Origin: an uncultured Clostridia bacterium | Lineage (GTDB): Bacteria; Bacillota; Clostridia; Oscillospirales; Oscillospiraceae | Direction: 5' to 3' | Length of the DNA: 11,777 nucleotides | Assembly (NCBI GenBank): GCA_947176425.1 | Contig: CAMWQV010000022.1 | Span: forward strand, 1-11,777 | Shown here: one piece after another, positions 1-6,786 of the stretch | How positions within the stretch are numbered: position 1 is the first letter of the stretch | Layout: every line of letters starts with the position of its first letter | Made by a program: the position numbers and the translations under genes | The notes under the pieces: generated by a model | What the model was told of the DNA's origin: nothing | Seen by the model: only the letters and a program-made list of their open reading frames with translations | Database searches by the model: none

Positions 1-454
1 TATTTGTATGGATTGCGAACGCCACGGAATCCGCTATGGAGTGGTTCACATGGATAAATTCCACATAAAATTTTCCGACGCGGATCATCTCTCCGGCCTC
101 CACAGTGACCAGCTTGGTTTGCTTCAGCAGGCCATGCTCCTCCAATTTCAGCTTGATCAATCCTGCGGTCAGCCGCGTGCAGTAGACCGGCATATTGACC
201 TGCCGCAGAATATAGGGGATTGCGCCGATATGGTCCTCATGGCCGTGGGTAATAAAAAGGCCGCGGATACGGGAGCGGTTTTTCACAAGATAGGTGACGT
301 CGGGAATGACCAGATCAATGCCGTACATATCGCCGTCGGGAAAACCCATGCCGCAGTCCACGACGATGATCTCGCCGCCGTACTCATAGACGGTCATATT
401 TTTCCCGATCTCATTTAAGCCGCCGAGAGGGATAATTTTAATTTTTTCTGCCAA
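1..454 (-). CDS. rnj: Ribonuclease J, N-terminal part (runs off the window)
   Basis: Metallo-beta-lactamase/beta-CASP ribonuclease that processes and degrades RNA in the cytoplasm by 5'-3' exonuclease and endonuclease activity; it is a core RNA decay enzyme in bacteria lacking RNase E. About 151 residues are present. Visible are the opening IIPLGGLNEIGKNM, VVDCGMGFPD, the zinc-binding HGHEDH (residues 70-75) and a later HVNHSIADS, the usual RNase J metal-site histidine motif. The beta-CASP and C-terminal domains lie outside the window. I chose a TTG start at 454 because GGAG sits 8 nt upstream. An in-frame ATG at 475 would add seven residues but has no ribosome site. The gene has its own promoter at 713-741 and a leader of about 250 nt. 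B. subtilis-like genomes carry J1 and J2; which paralogue this is cannot be decided here. Confidence 0.95.
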   Translation of the reverse strand, partial: MAEKIKIIPLGGLNEIGKNMTVYEYGGEIIVVDCGMGFPDGDMYGIDLVIPDVTYLVKNRSRIRGLFITHGHEDHIGAIPYILRQVNMPVYCTRLTAGLIKLKLEEHGLLKQTKLVTVEAGEMIRVGKFYVEFIHVNHSIADSVAFAIHTN

Positions 455-712
455 TTTTTGCACTCCTTTTTTCATCAATATAGAGAATAGTGTCAGAAAA
501 GCGCAGAAAGCCAGACGGGAAGCGGACTCCTGTCAAAAAACGGAAAAATACTTTCCACGAGCCGCTGCCCGCTATGTAGCAGTCAACGCAGATCAGGTGA
601 TACCGGCGCACGGCATCACGAAAAATTTTCATCACAGGCCCGCTCACAGCTGCCTGGAAAAAACACGATTAAAGAGGCAGTCCTGCATCTGCCCAAAATT
701 CCAAGTAAAGCT
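455..712 (-). other. Long 5' leader of the RNase J gene
   Basis: About 250 nt lie between the predicted transcription start (near 706) and the RNase J start codon. No known riboswitch is recognised. A 69-codon reading frame (647-438) crosses it and overlaps the RNase J start by 17 nt, but no ribosome site precedes its possible GTG or ATG starts, so I do not call it a gene. Small GC-rich inverted repeats occur without a clear terminator. The leader may serve post-transcriptional control, as long leaders do for some other RNase genes; that is inference. Confidence 0.4.
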
Positions 713-741
713 AGTATACCACGAATCCGGGAAAATGTATA
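713..741 (-). promoter_or_regulatory. Extended -10 promoter for RNase J
   Basis: Read on the minus strand: -35 TATACA (736-741), 17-bp spacer, -10 TATACT (713-718), with TGG directly before the -10 as an extended -10 element. It lies between the MATE stop codon and RNase J, so RNase J can be transcribed independently of the exporter. Confidence 0.65.
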
Positions 742-790
742 CACAAATTTTTCCAGTTGAACGGGCGGAATATTGTCGAAAACCGTCTGA

Positions 791-2188
791 TTAAGACACA
801 GGCTCTTCCTGTTGGATGCCGTGGATTCCCGCGACTTTCGCGTAAGCGTGTTTCCGGACAAGCAGCAGAAATAGCATCTGGATGACAGCCGTAACAATCC
901 AGCTGACCGGATACGAGATATACAGCGTAATGGGAGAAGGATATTTCCGGAACACCGCTGCGACCCAAACCAGCCGCAGCCCGCACGCGCCCACAAGCGT
1001 CACTGCCATCGGCACGACGGAATAGCCGATTCCCCTCAGCACGCCCACAAAGGCTTCCATGACCCCGCACAGGAAGTAGGGCATACATACATACCGCAGC
1101 CGTTCCGCCGCATACGCAATGACAGCCTCATCGCCCGGCGCGTAAATCGCGGCCAGTTCATGCCCGAAATACGCCGCCAGACAGCCCAGCGCCAGTCCCG
1201 TCCCGGTCACATAGAGCAGACACAGCGCCAGAATGCGGTCCACGCGTTTACACTCGCCCGCGCCGTAGTTTTGGCTGGCAAACGTCAGCGCGCTTTGATA
1301 AAAAGCGTTCATAGACACATAAACGAACCCCTCAATATTCGCAGCCGCCGTAGACCCCGCCACGACGGTAGAAGCGAACGAGTTGAGCGAGGACTGGATA
1401 ACCACATTGGACAGCGAGAACATCACGCCCTGAAAGCCCGCAGGCAGTCCCACCTGGATGATTCTCTTAATGGCCCTTTTGTCCAGCTGCATCTGCTTCA
1501 CATCAAAATGCAGCGCACCGGTATCCCGCATCAGGCAGAACAGCACCAGCGCGGCGGAGATATACTGCGAAGTAATCGTTGCCAGCGCGACACCCGCGAC
1601 GCTCATTTGCAGGCCGATGACGAACAGCAGGTTCAGGCATACGTTGACCACTCCCGCCAGCGTCAGAAAGTACAAAGGCCGTCTGGTATCGCCCTGGGCG
1701 CGCAGAATGGCGGACCCGAAGTTATAGAGCATATTTGCAGGCATCCCACAGAAATAAATCCGCAGGTACACCGCTGCCAGATCAATCACATCCTCCGGCG
1801 AGGAAGTCAGCTCCAGCAGAGTACGGGCCAGCAAAGTTCCGGCGGCGGTCAGCAGCAGGCCGCTGAGCAGAGCGAGCGTCAGCGATGTATGCACGCCCCG
1901 CCGCACGTCCTCCTCACGGCCTGCGCCCAAGTCGCGGGCAACAATGACGTTCGCGCCTACGGACAGGCCCACGAATACATTCACGAACAGATGAATCAAA
2001 GAGGTATTGGACCCCACAGCCGCAAGAGCCTGCTTCCCTACATACCGGCCCACTACGACGATATCAGCGGCGTTAAACAGCAGCTGAAGCAGGCTGGAGA
2101 GCATCAGCGGCAGCGCAAACAGCAGAAGCTTTCCGGCAAGCGGGCCGTTGACCATATCAATTTGATAGCCGTGTTTTTGCTTTACCAT
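791..2188 (-). CDS. MATE family multidrug/drug-Na+(H+) antiporter
   Basis: Integral membrane exporter of the MATE family, which expels cationic or organic compounds using Na+ or H+ gradients. The 465 residues match the usual 440-470. It shows the typical clostridial N-terminus (MVNGPLAGKLLLFALPLMLS), about 12 hydrophobic segments in two similar halves, and the first-half signature GSAILRAQGDTRRP followed by NVCLNLLFVIG. The start at 2188 has GGAGGTGA 8 nt upstream; an upstream in-frame ATG at 2239 lies against the promoter -10 and lacks a ribosome site. A promoter is at 2240-2268. It is followed by RNase J on the same strand, but that gene has its own promoter. Substrate is unknown; the family includes multidrug, flavin and metabolite exporters, and this one resembles the NorM/DinF-like clostridial group. 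Confidence 0.93.
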   Translation of the reverse strand: MVKQKHGYQIDMVNGPLAGKLLLFALPLMLSSLLQLLFNAADIVVVGRYVGKQALAAVGSNTSLIHLFVNVFVGLSVGANVIVARDLGAGREEDVRRGVHTSLTLALLSGLLLTAAGTLLARTLLELTSSPEDVIDLAAVYLRIYFCGMPANMLYNFGSAILRAQGDTRRPLYFLTLAGVVNVCLNLLFVIGLQMSVAGVALATITSQYISAALVLFCLMRDTGALHFDVKQMQLDKRAIKRIIQVGLPAGFQGVMFSLSNVVIQSSLNSFASTVVAGSTAAANIEGFVYVSMNAFYQSALTFASQNYGAGECKRVDRILALCLLYVTGTGLALGCLAAYFGHELAAIYAPGDEAVIAYAAERLRYVCMPYFLCGVMEAFVGVLRGIGYSVVPMAVTLVGACGLRLVWVAAVFRKYPSPITLYISYPVSWIVTAVIQMLFLLLVRKHAYAKVAGIHGIQQEEPVS

Positions 2189-2239
2189 ACAGGAAGTCAC
2201 CTCCAGCCGTCCCAATTGATGTCCGCGGACGGCAAACAA

Positions 2240-2268
2240 GTTATATCATATTTTATACAAAAGAACAA
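2240..2268 (-). promoter_or_regulatory. Promoter for the MATE gene
   Basis: Read on the minus strand: -35 TTGTTC (2263-2268), 17-bp spacer, -10 TATAAC (2240-2245). The -10 is good and the -35 is weak. It lies about 50 bp upstream of the MATE start and downstream of the M23 terminator, which fits an independent transcript. Confidence 0.55.
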
Positions 2269-2325
2269 CCCCCGGCAATCCGAAAAAATGGGCAAAAAAT
2301 TCCAGAAATTATCGCTTTTGTTTGG

Positions 2326-2383
2326 CAAGAAAACATGAGGGGCTGCCTCACCAGAGCTTTTCCGCCGCCCTGAGACAACCCCT
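2326..2383 (-). terminator. Rho-independent terminator after the M23 gene
   Basis: Arms 2338-2350 and 2371-2383 form a 13-bp stem. On the minus strand the two non-Watson-Crick positions become G-U wobbles; on the plus strand they would be C-A mismatches, so the hairpin belongs to minus-strand transcripts. It is followed by a TGTTTTCTT tract. It ends transcription 10 nt past the peptidase stop codon. Confidence 0.75.
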
Positions 2384-2392
2384 GTTTTATGA

Positions 2393-3088
2393 TTATGACT
2401 GGAATCGTATTCGATCTTTATTTGTGGGAATACCGTTTGTGATTCTCTCCCACTTTCCGCCGCGGAATATTTCATACTCCTCAAAGGCGCACGGGATTCC
2501 ATTTGCCGCGGCGATATCACTGCTGTCCATGAGCTGAAAATGCAGATGCGGCGCAAAGGAATTGCCGGAATGCCCTACTCTCCCAATTATATCCCTCTTT
2601 TTTACAGTTTCACCAACAGAAACTTCAATAGAGCCTGTTTGAAGATGACAGATCGCAGCATATATATTTTCGCTGTATTGGATGACAACATAATTCCCCG
2701 CGACGGACTGAACGTCATCTTTGCTTGGGTCGAAATCGTGCGCATTTTTATAAGCGTTGGACATATCCGCAAGCAGATTTGTTTTCTGGTTTTCCCTATA
2801 TCCATCCTCTGCGGCAGTCACAACGCCGCTGCAAGGGGCATATACTTCCTGCCCCCAGCAGTAATACTCGCTTAACTGAACGCCGCAAAGAAGGTACTGA
2901 AGCAAGCTGGCACGATAGGCAGGACGGCCCGCCCGGTTCCAATCCACCTGAATAAAATCATAAGCATATCGAGTGCCTAACCGGTTTGTACCATGACTGG
3001 GTACTCTTGTTCCCGGAGTGTTCGGGGAAAGCCATTCTCCCCTGAGCGGAAATCCAACAATAACCGGTTCGTACATTTTAGTAAGCAT
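2393..3088 (-). CDS. M23 family (lysostaphin-type) metallopeptidase without signal peptide
   Basis: Zinc metallopeptidase of family M23, whose members usually cut peptidoglycan cross-bridges. 231 residues. Zinc-ligand pattern is complete: H32 in PSHGTNR, D44 in YAYDF, and H181-L-H183 in SFAPHLHFQ, plus H148 in AAICHL. The fold signatures VYAPCSGVV and VSVGETVKKRDIIGRVGHSGNS are present. The start at 3088 was chosen because GGAG lies 9 nt upstream; the longer frame to 3178 has no ribosome site and would run through the preceding hairpin. There is no signal peptide, membrane segment or cell-wall-binding repeat, so either export is non-classical or the enzyme has a cytoplasmic or non-wall role. 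An insertion of about 50 residues (Q101-Q150) separates the first two beta strands of the core. It ends at a terminator. Substrate unknown. Confidence 0.85.
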   Translation of the reverse strand: MLTKMYEPVIVGFPLRGEWLSPNTPGTRVPSHGTNRLGTRYAYDFIQVDWNRAGRPAYRASLLQYLLCGVQLSEYYCWGQEVYAPCSGVVTAAEDGYRENQKTNLLADMSNAYKNAHDFDPSKDDVQSVAGNYVVIQYSENIYAAICHLQTGSIEVSVGETVKKRDIIGRVGHSGNSFAPHLHFQLMDSSDIAAANGIPCAFEEYEIFRGGKWERITNGIPTNKDRIRFQS

Positions 3089-3103
3089 AGCGTTTTTCTC
3101 CAT

Positions 3104-3154
3104 AAATAATAAGCGGGCTGTCTCCTGCCAGGTACGTCCGGCCTGAAACAACCC
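3104..3154 (-). terminator. Terminator-like hairpin between the HPr-like and M23 genes
   Basis: Arms 3115-3124 and 3145-3154 form a 10-bp stem (two G-U pairs on the minus strand) with a 20-nt apical part that can pair further (GCC/GGC). It is followed by TTATTATTT, a weak U-rich tract. It probably reduces read-through from the HPr-like gene into the peptidase gene. No separate strong promoter for the peptidase is visible, so some read-through is likely needed. Confidence 0.55.
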
Positions 3155-3192
3155 TCGACTTTTTATCTCTCTCCACATATCAGGGACAGCAG

Positions 3193-3453
3193 TTACAGAT
3201 AATACTCAAAGAAACTCTGTACGACATCAATCGCATCGTTCTCCTGGGGGCCTTCCGCCGCGACCGTTACCCTGCTGCCCTGTTTGAGATCCATACTGAT
3301 GAGCCGCATCAGCTGACTGGTTTTGACCGTATTGCCGTTTGAGGATACTGTAATATTTGTATCCCGAAATGCCTTTGCCTGCATGGCAAGCAGTCCGGCA
3401 CGGCGTGTATGCATCCCTGTTTTGCTTTTAATGGTATAGGTAAATTCTCTCAT
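3193..3453 (-). CDS. HPr-family phosphocarrier protein, variant lacking the aligned regulatory serine
   Basis: 86 residues, the usual HPr size. HPr carries phosphate from enzyme I to sugar-specific EII proteins of the PTS. The active-site loop reads GMHTRRA: catalytic His15 and Arg17 are kept, but the usual following proline is Arg. In the regulatory region the family motif KSIMGLMSL is SQLMRLISM. Aligned from the NG turn onward, canonical Ser46 becomes Gln47, with a serine one position earlier. The C-terminus FFEYYL resembles a clostridial HPr-like subgroup, not ptsH itself. No PTS genes are adjacent. The start has GGAG 9 nt upstream and a promoter at 3486-3514. It could be a true but divergent HPr or a regulatory HPr-like protein; I therefore do not assign ptsH. 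Confidence 0.85.
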   Translation of the reverse strand: MREFTYTIKSKTGMHTRRAGLLAMQAKAFRDTNITVSSNGNTVKTSQLMRLISMDLKQGSRVTVAAEGPQENDAIDVVQSFFEYYL

Positions 3454-3485
3454 AGCGAATTGCTCCTTTCTGATAGGTTGCGCCT

Positions 3486-3514
3486 ATTATAATCAAAACC
3501 GATCAGCTCTGCAA
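3486..3514 (-). promoter_or_regulatory. Promoter for the HPr-like gene
   Basis: Read on the minus strand: -35 TTGCAG (3509-3514), 17-bp spacer, perfect -10 TATAAT (3486-3491), 33 nt before the start codon. It is divergent from the kinase promoter about 100 bp away. Confidence 0.65.
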
Positions 3515-3614
3515 GAGGCAGTCAGCCAAAATACGTCTGTTAAAATCAGTTCATTTTGGTTACTTTTACATTTTTTCTGGCTTCCTTGTCCCTTTTGGCG
3601 TCTATAAACGAGAG

Positions 3615-3643
3615 TTGAAAAGTACTTGTGACAATGGTATACT
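3615..3643 (+). promoter_or_regulatory. Extended -10 promoter for the APH-fold kinase gene
   Basis: -35 TTGAAA (3615-3620), 17-bp spacer, -10 TATACT (3638-3643), with TGG before the -10. An in-frame ATG at 3644 would fall before the predicted transcription start, which supports the downstream start at 3689. Confidence 0.75.
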
Positions 3644-3688
3644 TTGTTCATGTCAATTCGACAAATTGGTATTTACAGGAGGGATTCT

Positions 3689-4726
3689 ATGAGTATTGGC
3701 GTGACTGAAATGGAGCAAATTCGTATATTTCAGCTTTTTTATGATGGCGAACCGATTTCTTTTGAAACGATCAATACAAGCCGCGGCGCTTCAGATTTCA
3801 GAGAGGTAATTATTGCCAAGACTGCATCTGATGAGAAATATATCATAAAGCTCGCTGACAATGATTTTACATTTCCGGACAAGATTGATATGTGGAGAAG
3901 AACAGTTGAAGAATACCGGCACCTAGGATATTATTGTCCCCTAATCATCTCAGATAAAACGGGACATTTTCCGTCTGTACAGTATAAGGGACATAACTGT
4001 GTTGCATACGCAGAAGAGTACGCCCCGTATATTCCTGTGGAACAACGTAACCCAGATACATCTGACCAAAGCAATGTATCTGTAAGTGAATATGAAAAAG
4101 ACGCATGGATAATGACTGCCAGAATCGCTGCAAAGCATTTTGATTACACAAGCTACCCATCGGCATATTGTCTCTTTGAGACATTTTGTCCGAGTGATAA
4201 AACGGATGAAGTTTTGGAAAATGCCCTTAGCTGGAAAGAATACGCTGAAACTCTGCCTGATGAATTTAGTGAACAGGTGCAAAGAATATGGCTGCTCTGG
4301 AAGGAAAACAGAAAAACATTAGAGCCAATCTATAAAACTCTTCCGACTTCTGTATTTCAGGCTGACCTTAACCCAAGCAATATATTGCTTGATGAGACAG
4401 GAACGTTTGTCGGTGTATATGATTTCAACCTTTGCGGAAAAGATGTTTTTCTAAATTATCTGTTTCGTGAAATATTTGATTCAGACTTCAAACAGGAACT
4501 TGAGATGATAATTAAGACGTTGCAAACCGTCAGTAAATATTATCATTTTTCAGAAACCGAAAAAAATGCGGCGCTTATGTTATACAGATGTATCAAGCCT
4601 TTGTGGTTCAATAAACTGCAAAAGCTGAAAGGATTACAGACTGATATTGATGCAATCAAAGAGCATCTTAACGAAACGGAGCGTTATCTGACTGAAACAA
4701 TAGATTTTTCACTTTATATGATTTAA
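3689..4726 (+). CDS. Aminoglycoside/choline-kinase-fold phosphotransferase (APH family)
   Basis: 345 residues with the protein-kinase-like APH fold; family members phosphorylate small molecules (aminoglycosides, choline, homoserine, sugars). Seen: a likely nucleotide-binding lysine in DEKYIIKLADN, the catalytic loop QADLNPSN (D226 and N231; the usual first His is Gln224), and the metal-binding D245-F-N. The start at 3689 is set by GGAGG 6 nt upstream. The gene is much richer in A and T than the flanking transporter genes, with many AAA, GAA, ATT and TTT codons, and it stands alone between a divergent gene and the next operon. That suggests acquisition by transfer. Antibiotic modification is not shown by the sequence; the substrate cannot be told, and distant homologues include metabolic kinases. 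Confidence 0.8.
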   Translation: MSIGVTEMEQIRIFQLFYDGEPISFETINTSRGASDFREVIIAKTASDEKYIIKLADNDFTFPDKIDMWRRTVEEYRHLGYYCPLIISDKTGHFPSVQYKGHNCVAYAEEYAPYIPVEQRNPDTSDQSNVSVSEYEKDAWIMTARIAAKHFDYTSYPSAYCLFETFCPSDKTDEVLENALSWKEYAETLPDEFSEQVQRIWLLWKENRKTLEPIYKTLPTSVFQADLNPSNILLDETGTFVGVYDFNLCGKDVFLNYLFREIFDSDFKQELEMIIKTLQTVSKYYHFSETEKNAALMLYRCIKPLWFNKLQKLKGLQTDIDAIKEHLNETERYLTETIDFSLYMI

Positions 4727-4804
4727 TCTGGAAAACTGACTGATTACTTGTCTGCAATTTCCTGCTTGATGATCCTTGTGTTTTTTGAACGGCAGACAAA
4801 GCAG
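4727..4804 (+). other. Short intergenic segment with an 8-bp inverted repeat
   Basis: TTGTCTGC and GCAGACAA form perfect 8-bp arms separated by about 36 nt. There is no U-tract after the second arm, so it is not a standard terminator. The A/T-rich composition of the kinase gene continues here. No other terminator for the kinase gene is visible. Confidence 0.35.
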
Positions 4805-4833
4805 TTGCAATCAAAAGTGCGCTGTGATATAGT
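4805..4833 (+). promoter_or_regulatory. Promoter of the zinc-ribbon/NhaC/CDF operon
   Basis: -35 TTGCAA (4805-4810), 17-bp spacer, -10 TATAGT (4828-4833), 35 nt before the ATG at 4869. It is the only promoter-like sequence seen for the three tightly spaced genes that follow. Confidence 0.65.
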
Positions 4834-4868
4834 ACCATCAATACGCGTTATCAGGAGGATTGAATACT

Positions 4869-5468
4869 ATGGCGGAAGAAAAACGCGCTTTTGGTTATAT
4901 ATGTCCGAAATGCGGGAAACCTGTATATGGCGAACGGACGCATTTTGCCCTTTGTGCCGCTGCGGTTGGTCTCGTCTGCGACTGCGGCTATAGTGAACTG
5001 ACCGCCGAACCATCCGGCAATACCTACCGGATTACCGTGCCCTGCGGGGTCTGCGGCGGGGAACACCGTGCGGAAGTCTCAGCAAAGCAAATCCTCAGCG
5101 GTTCCGGCGTAGGGCTTGCCTGTCCTGAGAGCCGGCAGATGTGCTGTTATATCGGCGATACCGGTCAGGTGCAGAAAGCCATGCGGGAATTGGAAATCGC
5201 TCTGGAGAAGAAAAAAGAAAATGCGGACAGTGCTTTTATCGATAATGTGATTATGTATGAAGTCCTGTCCGAATTGAAGGACATCGCCGCCCGTGACGGC
5301 ATATCATGTACCTGTGGGGCCAAAAACTGCGGCATGGAAGTCCACGGCTCCGCGGTAGACCTGATCTGCCGTCAATGCGGCGCGCGGCTGCGGGTCAGCG
5401 CCGCCACGGACGAAGATTTAGACCGCCTCTGCTGTCAGTACACGCTGACGATTCGGGGGGGAATGTGA
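4869..5468 (+). CDS. Cysteine-rich triple zinc-ribbon protein of unknown function
   Basis: 199 residues, soluble, no signal peptide. Cysteines come in spaced clusters that look like three zinc-ribbon knuckle pairs: C12/C15 with C37/C39, C59/C62 with C85/C92-C93, and C147/C149/C154 with C167/C170. A charged helical stretch (about 100-142) links the second and third units. The ATG at 4869 has GGAGG 10 nt upstream; a TTG at 4860 lies only 1 nt from that site and is unlikely. The stop codon is followed one nucleotide later by the NhaC start, so the two are surely co-transcribed and probably translationally coupled. I do not recognise a named family. Its place before an antiporter and a metal exporter suggests a metal-binding or regulatory partner; this is inference only. 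Confidence 0.8.
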   Translation: MAEEKRAFGYICPKCGKPVYGERTHFALCAAAVGLVCDCGYSELTAEPSGNTYRITVPCGVCGGEHRAEVSAKQILSGSGVGLACPESRQMCCYIGDTGQVQKAMRELEIALEKKKENADSAFIDNVIMYEVLSELKDIAARDGISCTCGAKNCGMEVHGSAVDLICRQCGARLRVSAATDEDLDRLCCQYTLTIRGGM

Positions 5469-5469
5469 C

Positions 5470-6783
5470 GTGCTGGCGTCCTGTTTTGTCCTCTTTTTGG
5501 GGATGGTCATTGGCTGTCTGGTCATGAAATGGTCCGTAGCGTGGGCGCTGTCCGGCGGGCTGGCGCTGTTTTGGCTGCTGGGACTGCGGCAGGGCTTCAG
5601 CAATCGGGCGCTCTGGAAAATGGCCTGGGAGAAATGCAAAAAATCCCTGATTGTCGTGTCGGTTATCGCCTTGATTGGCGTGATTACCGGCGTCTGGCGT
5701 GTCAGCGGGACAATCGCGTACTGTATTCTGAAAGGCGTGGAGCTGGTGACGCCAAAGCTGTTTTTAACTATTTCGTTTCTGCTGTGCGCCGCCCTCAGCT
5801 ATGTTCTGGGAACTTCCTACGGCGTCAGCAGTACGATGGGCGTGATTCTGATGGCGCTGGCCCGTTCCGGCGGGGTCAGTCCCACGCTGACGGCGGGTGT
5901 GGTGCTGTCCGGCGTCTACTTCGGGGACCGGTGCAGTCCGGCGTCGTCAGCGGCCAGCCTGGTGGCGGCGGTCACGGACACCAACCTGTACCGCAATGTC
6001 CGGCAGATGCTCCGCACCGGTTTTTTGCCCACGCTGCTGACCCTTGCGCTGTATACCGTTCTGTCCCTCCGAAACCCGATTACCGGTTTAGATACCTCTG
6101 TGCTGCGCGCTCTGAACGAGAATTTCACGCTGCACATTGCCGTCCTGCTTCCGGCGGCGGTCATGTTTCTGCTGCCTCTGTTTCAGGTGCCGGTAAAAAT
6201 ATCCATGCTGGCCAGCATCGTTTTTGCGGCGGCGCTGGCTATAGGCGTACAAAATGTTTCTCCGCTGGAAGTCCTGCGGGCGGCCTGGAGTGGATATCAT
6301 CCCGCAGACCCGCAGTTAGCCTCCGTTCTTAGCGGCGGCGGCGTTACCAGTATGGCATCCAGCTATCTCATTGTCATTCTTACCGGCCTGTACTCCGGTA
6401 TTTTAGAGGGAACCAGCAGTCTCCAGCCCTTCAGCAGCCGCGCCGAAGCCCTGGCAGCAAAAATCGGACGTTTTCCCGCTATGATTGCCGTGTCCGCACT
6501 CTGCGCCGCAGTGCTGTGCAATCAGGCGGTCACGAGCATGATGGGCGAACAGCTGCTGGGCAGGACATACAGTGACCGGGAAGAACTGGCTATGGATATC
6601 GAAAATTCCGGCGTTATGATCGCGGGGCTGATTCCCTGGTCCATCGCGTGCAGCATCCCGCTTGCCATGCTGGGCGCGGACGCGCAGTCACTCCCCTATG
6701 CGGCGCTGCTGTGGCTGCCGCCGGTATGCTATCTGTTCACCAAGAGGCGGTTTTATTCGGAAAAGGCGGTTCAGGAGGTATAA
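5470..6783 (+). CDS. NhaC-type Na+/H+ antiporter
   Basis: 437-residue polytopic membrane protein with about 10-12 hydrophobic segments. Family signature GVYFGDRCSPASSAASLVAA (residue 148 onward) corresponds to the GxYFGDxxSP motif of NhaC antiporters, and a related Gly/Ser-rich segment (SGGGVTSMASS) follows in the second half. NhaC proteins exchange cytoplasmic Na+ for H+ and support sodium and alkaline-pH tolerance; some relatives act as malate/lactate or amino-acid exchangers, so the cargo is not certain. The GTG start at 5470 lies one nucleotide after the previous stop, with a GGGGGGA ribosome site inside the upstream gene. Its 3' end carries the GGAGG that initiates the CDF gene. GC content is clearly higher than in the kinase gene upstream. 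Confidence 0.9.
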   Translation: MLASCFVLFLGMVIGCLVMKWSVAWALSGGLALFWLLGLRQGFSNRALWKMAWEKCKKSLIVVSVIALIGVITGVWRVSGTIAYCILKGVELVTPKLFLTISFLLCAALSYVLGTSYGVSSTMGVILMALARSGGVSPTLTAGVVLSGVYFGDRCSPASSAASLVAAVTDTNLYRNVRQMLRTGFLPTLLTLALYTVLSLRNPITGLDTSVLRALNENFTLHIAVLLPAAVMFLLPLFQVPVKISMLASIVFAAALAIGVQNVSPLEVLRAAWSGYHPADPQLASVLSGGGVTSMASSYLIVILTGLYSGILEGTSSLQPFSSRAEALAAKIGRFPAMIAVSALCAAVLCNQAVTSMMGEQLLGRTYSDREELAMDIENSGVMIAGLIPWSIACSIPLAMLGADAQSLPYAALLWLPPVCYLFTKRRFYSEKAVQEV

Positions 6784-6786
6784 TCC

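Noticed and set aside
438..647. 69-codon ORF in the RNase J leader (minus strand)
   Set aside because: No ribosome site at its possible starts, overlaps the RNase J start, and no recognisable protein features.
1160..2338. 392-codon plus-strand ORF
   Set aside because: It is the antisense shadow of the MATE gene, with His/Gln/Arg-rich composition typical of a reversed membrane-protein gene.
4748..4799. 8-bp inverted repeat after the kinase gene as a terminator
   Set aside because: Loop of about 36 nt and no U-tract after the second arm.
5529..6332. 267-codon plus-strand ORF
   Set aside because: Out-of-frame overlap of the NhaC gene, Gly/Arg/Ala-rich from high-GC codons, no ribosome site.
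6774..6784. TATAAT before the CDF gene as an internal promoter
   Set aside because: It overlaps the ribosome site and stop codon of the upstream gene and has no -35 element at proper spacing.
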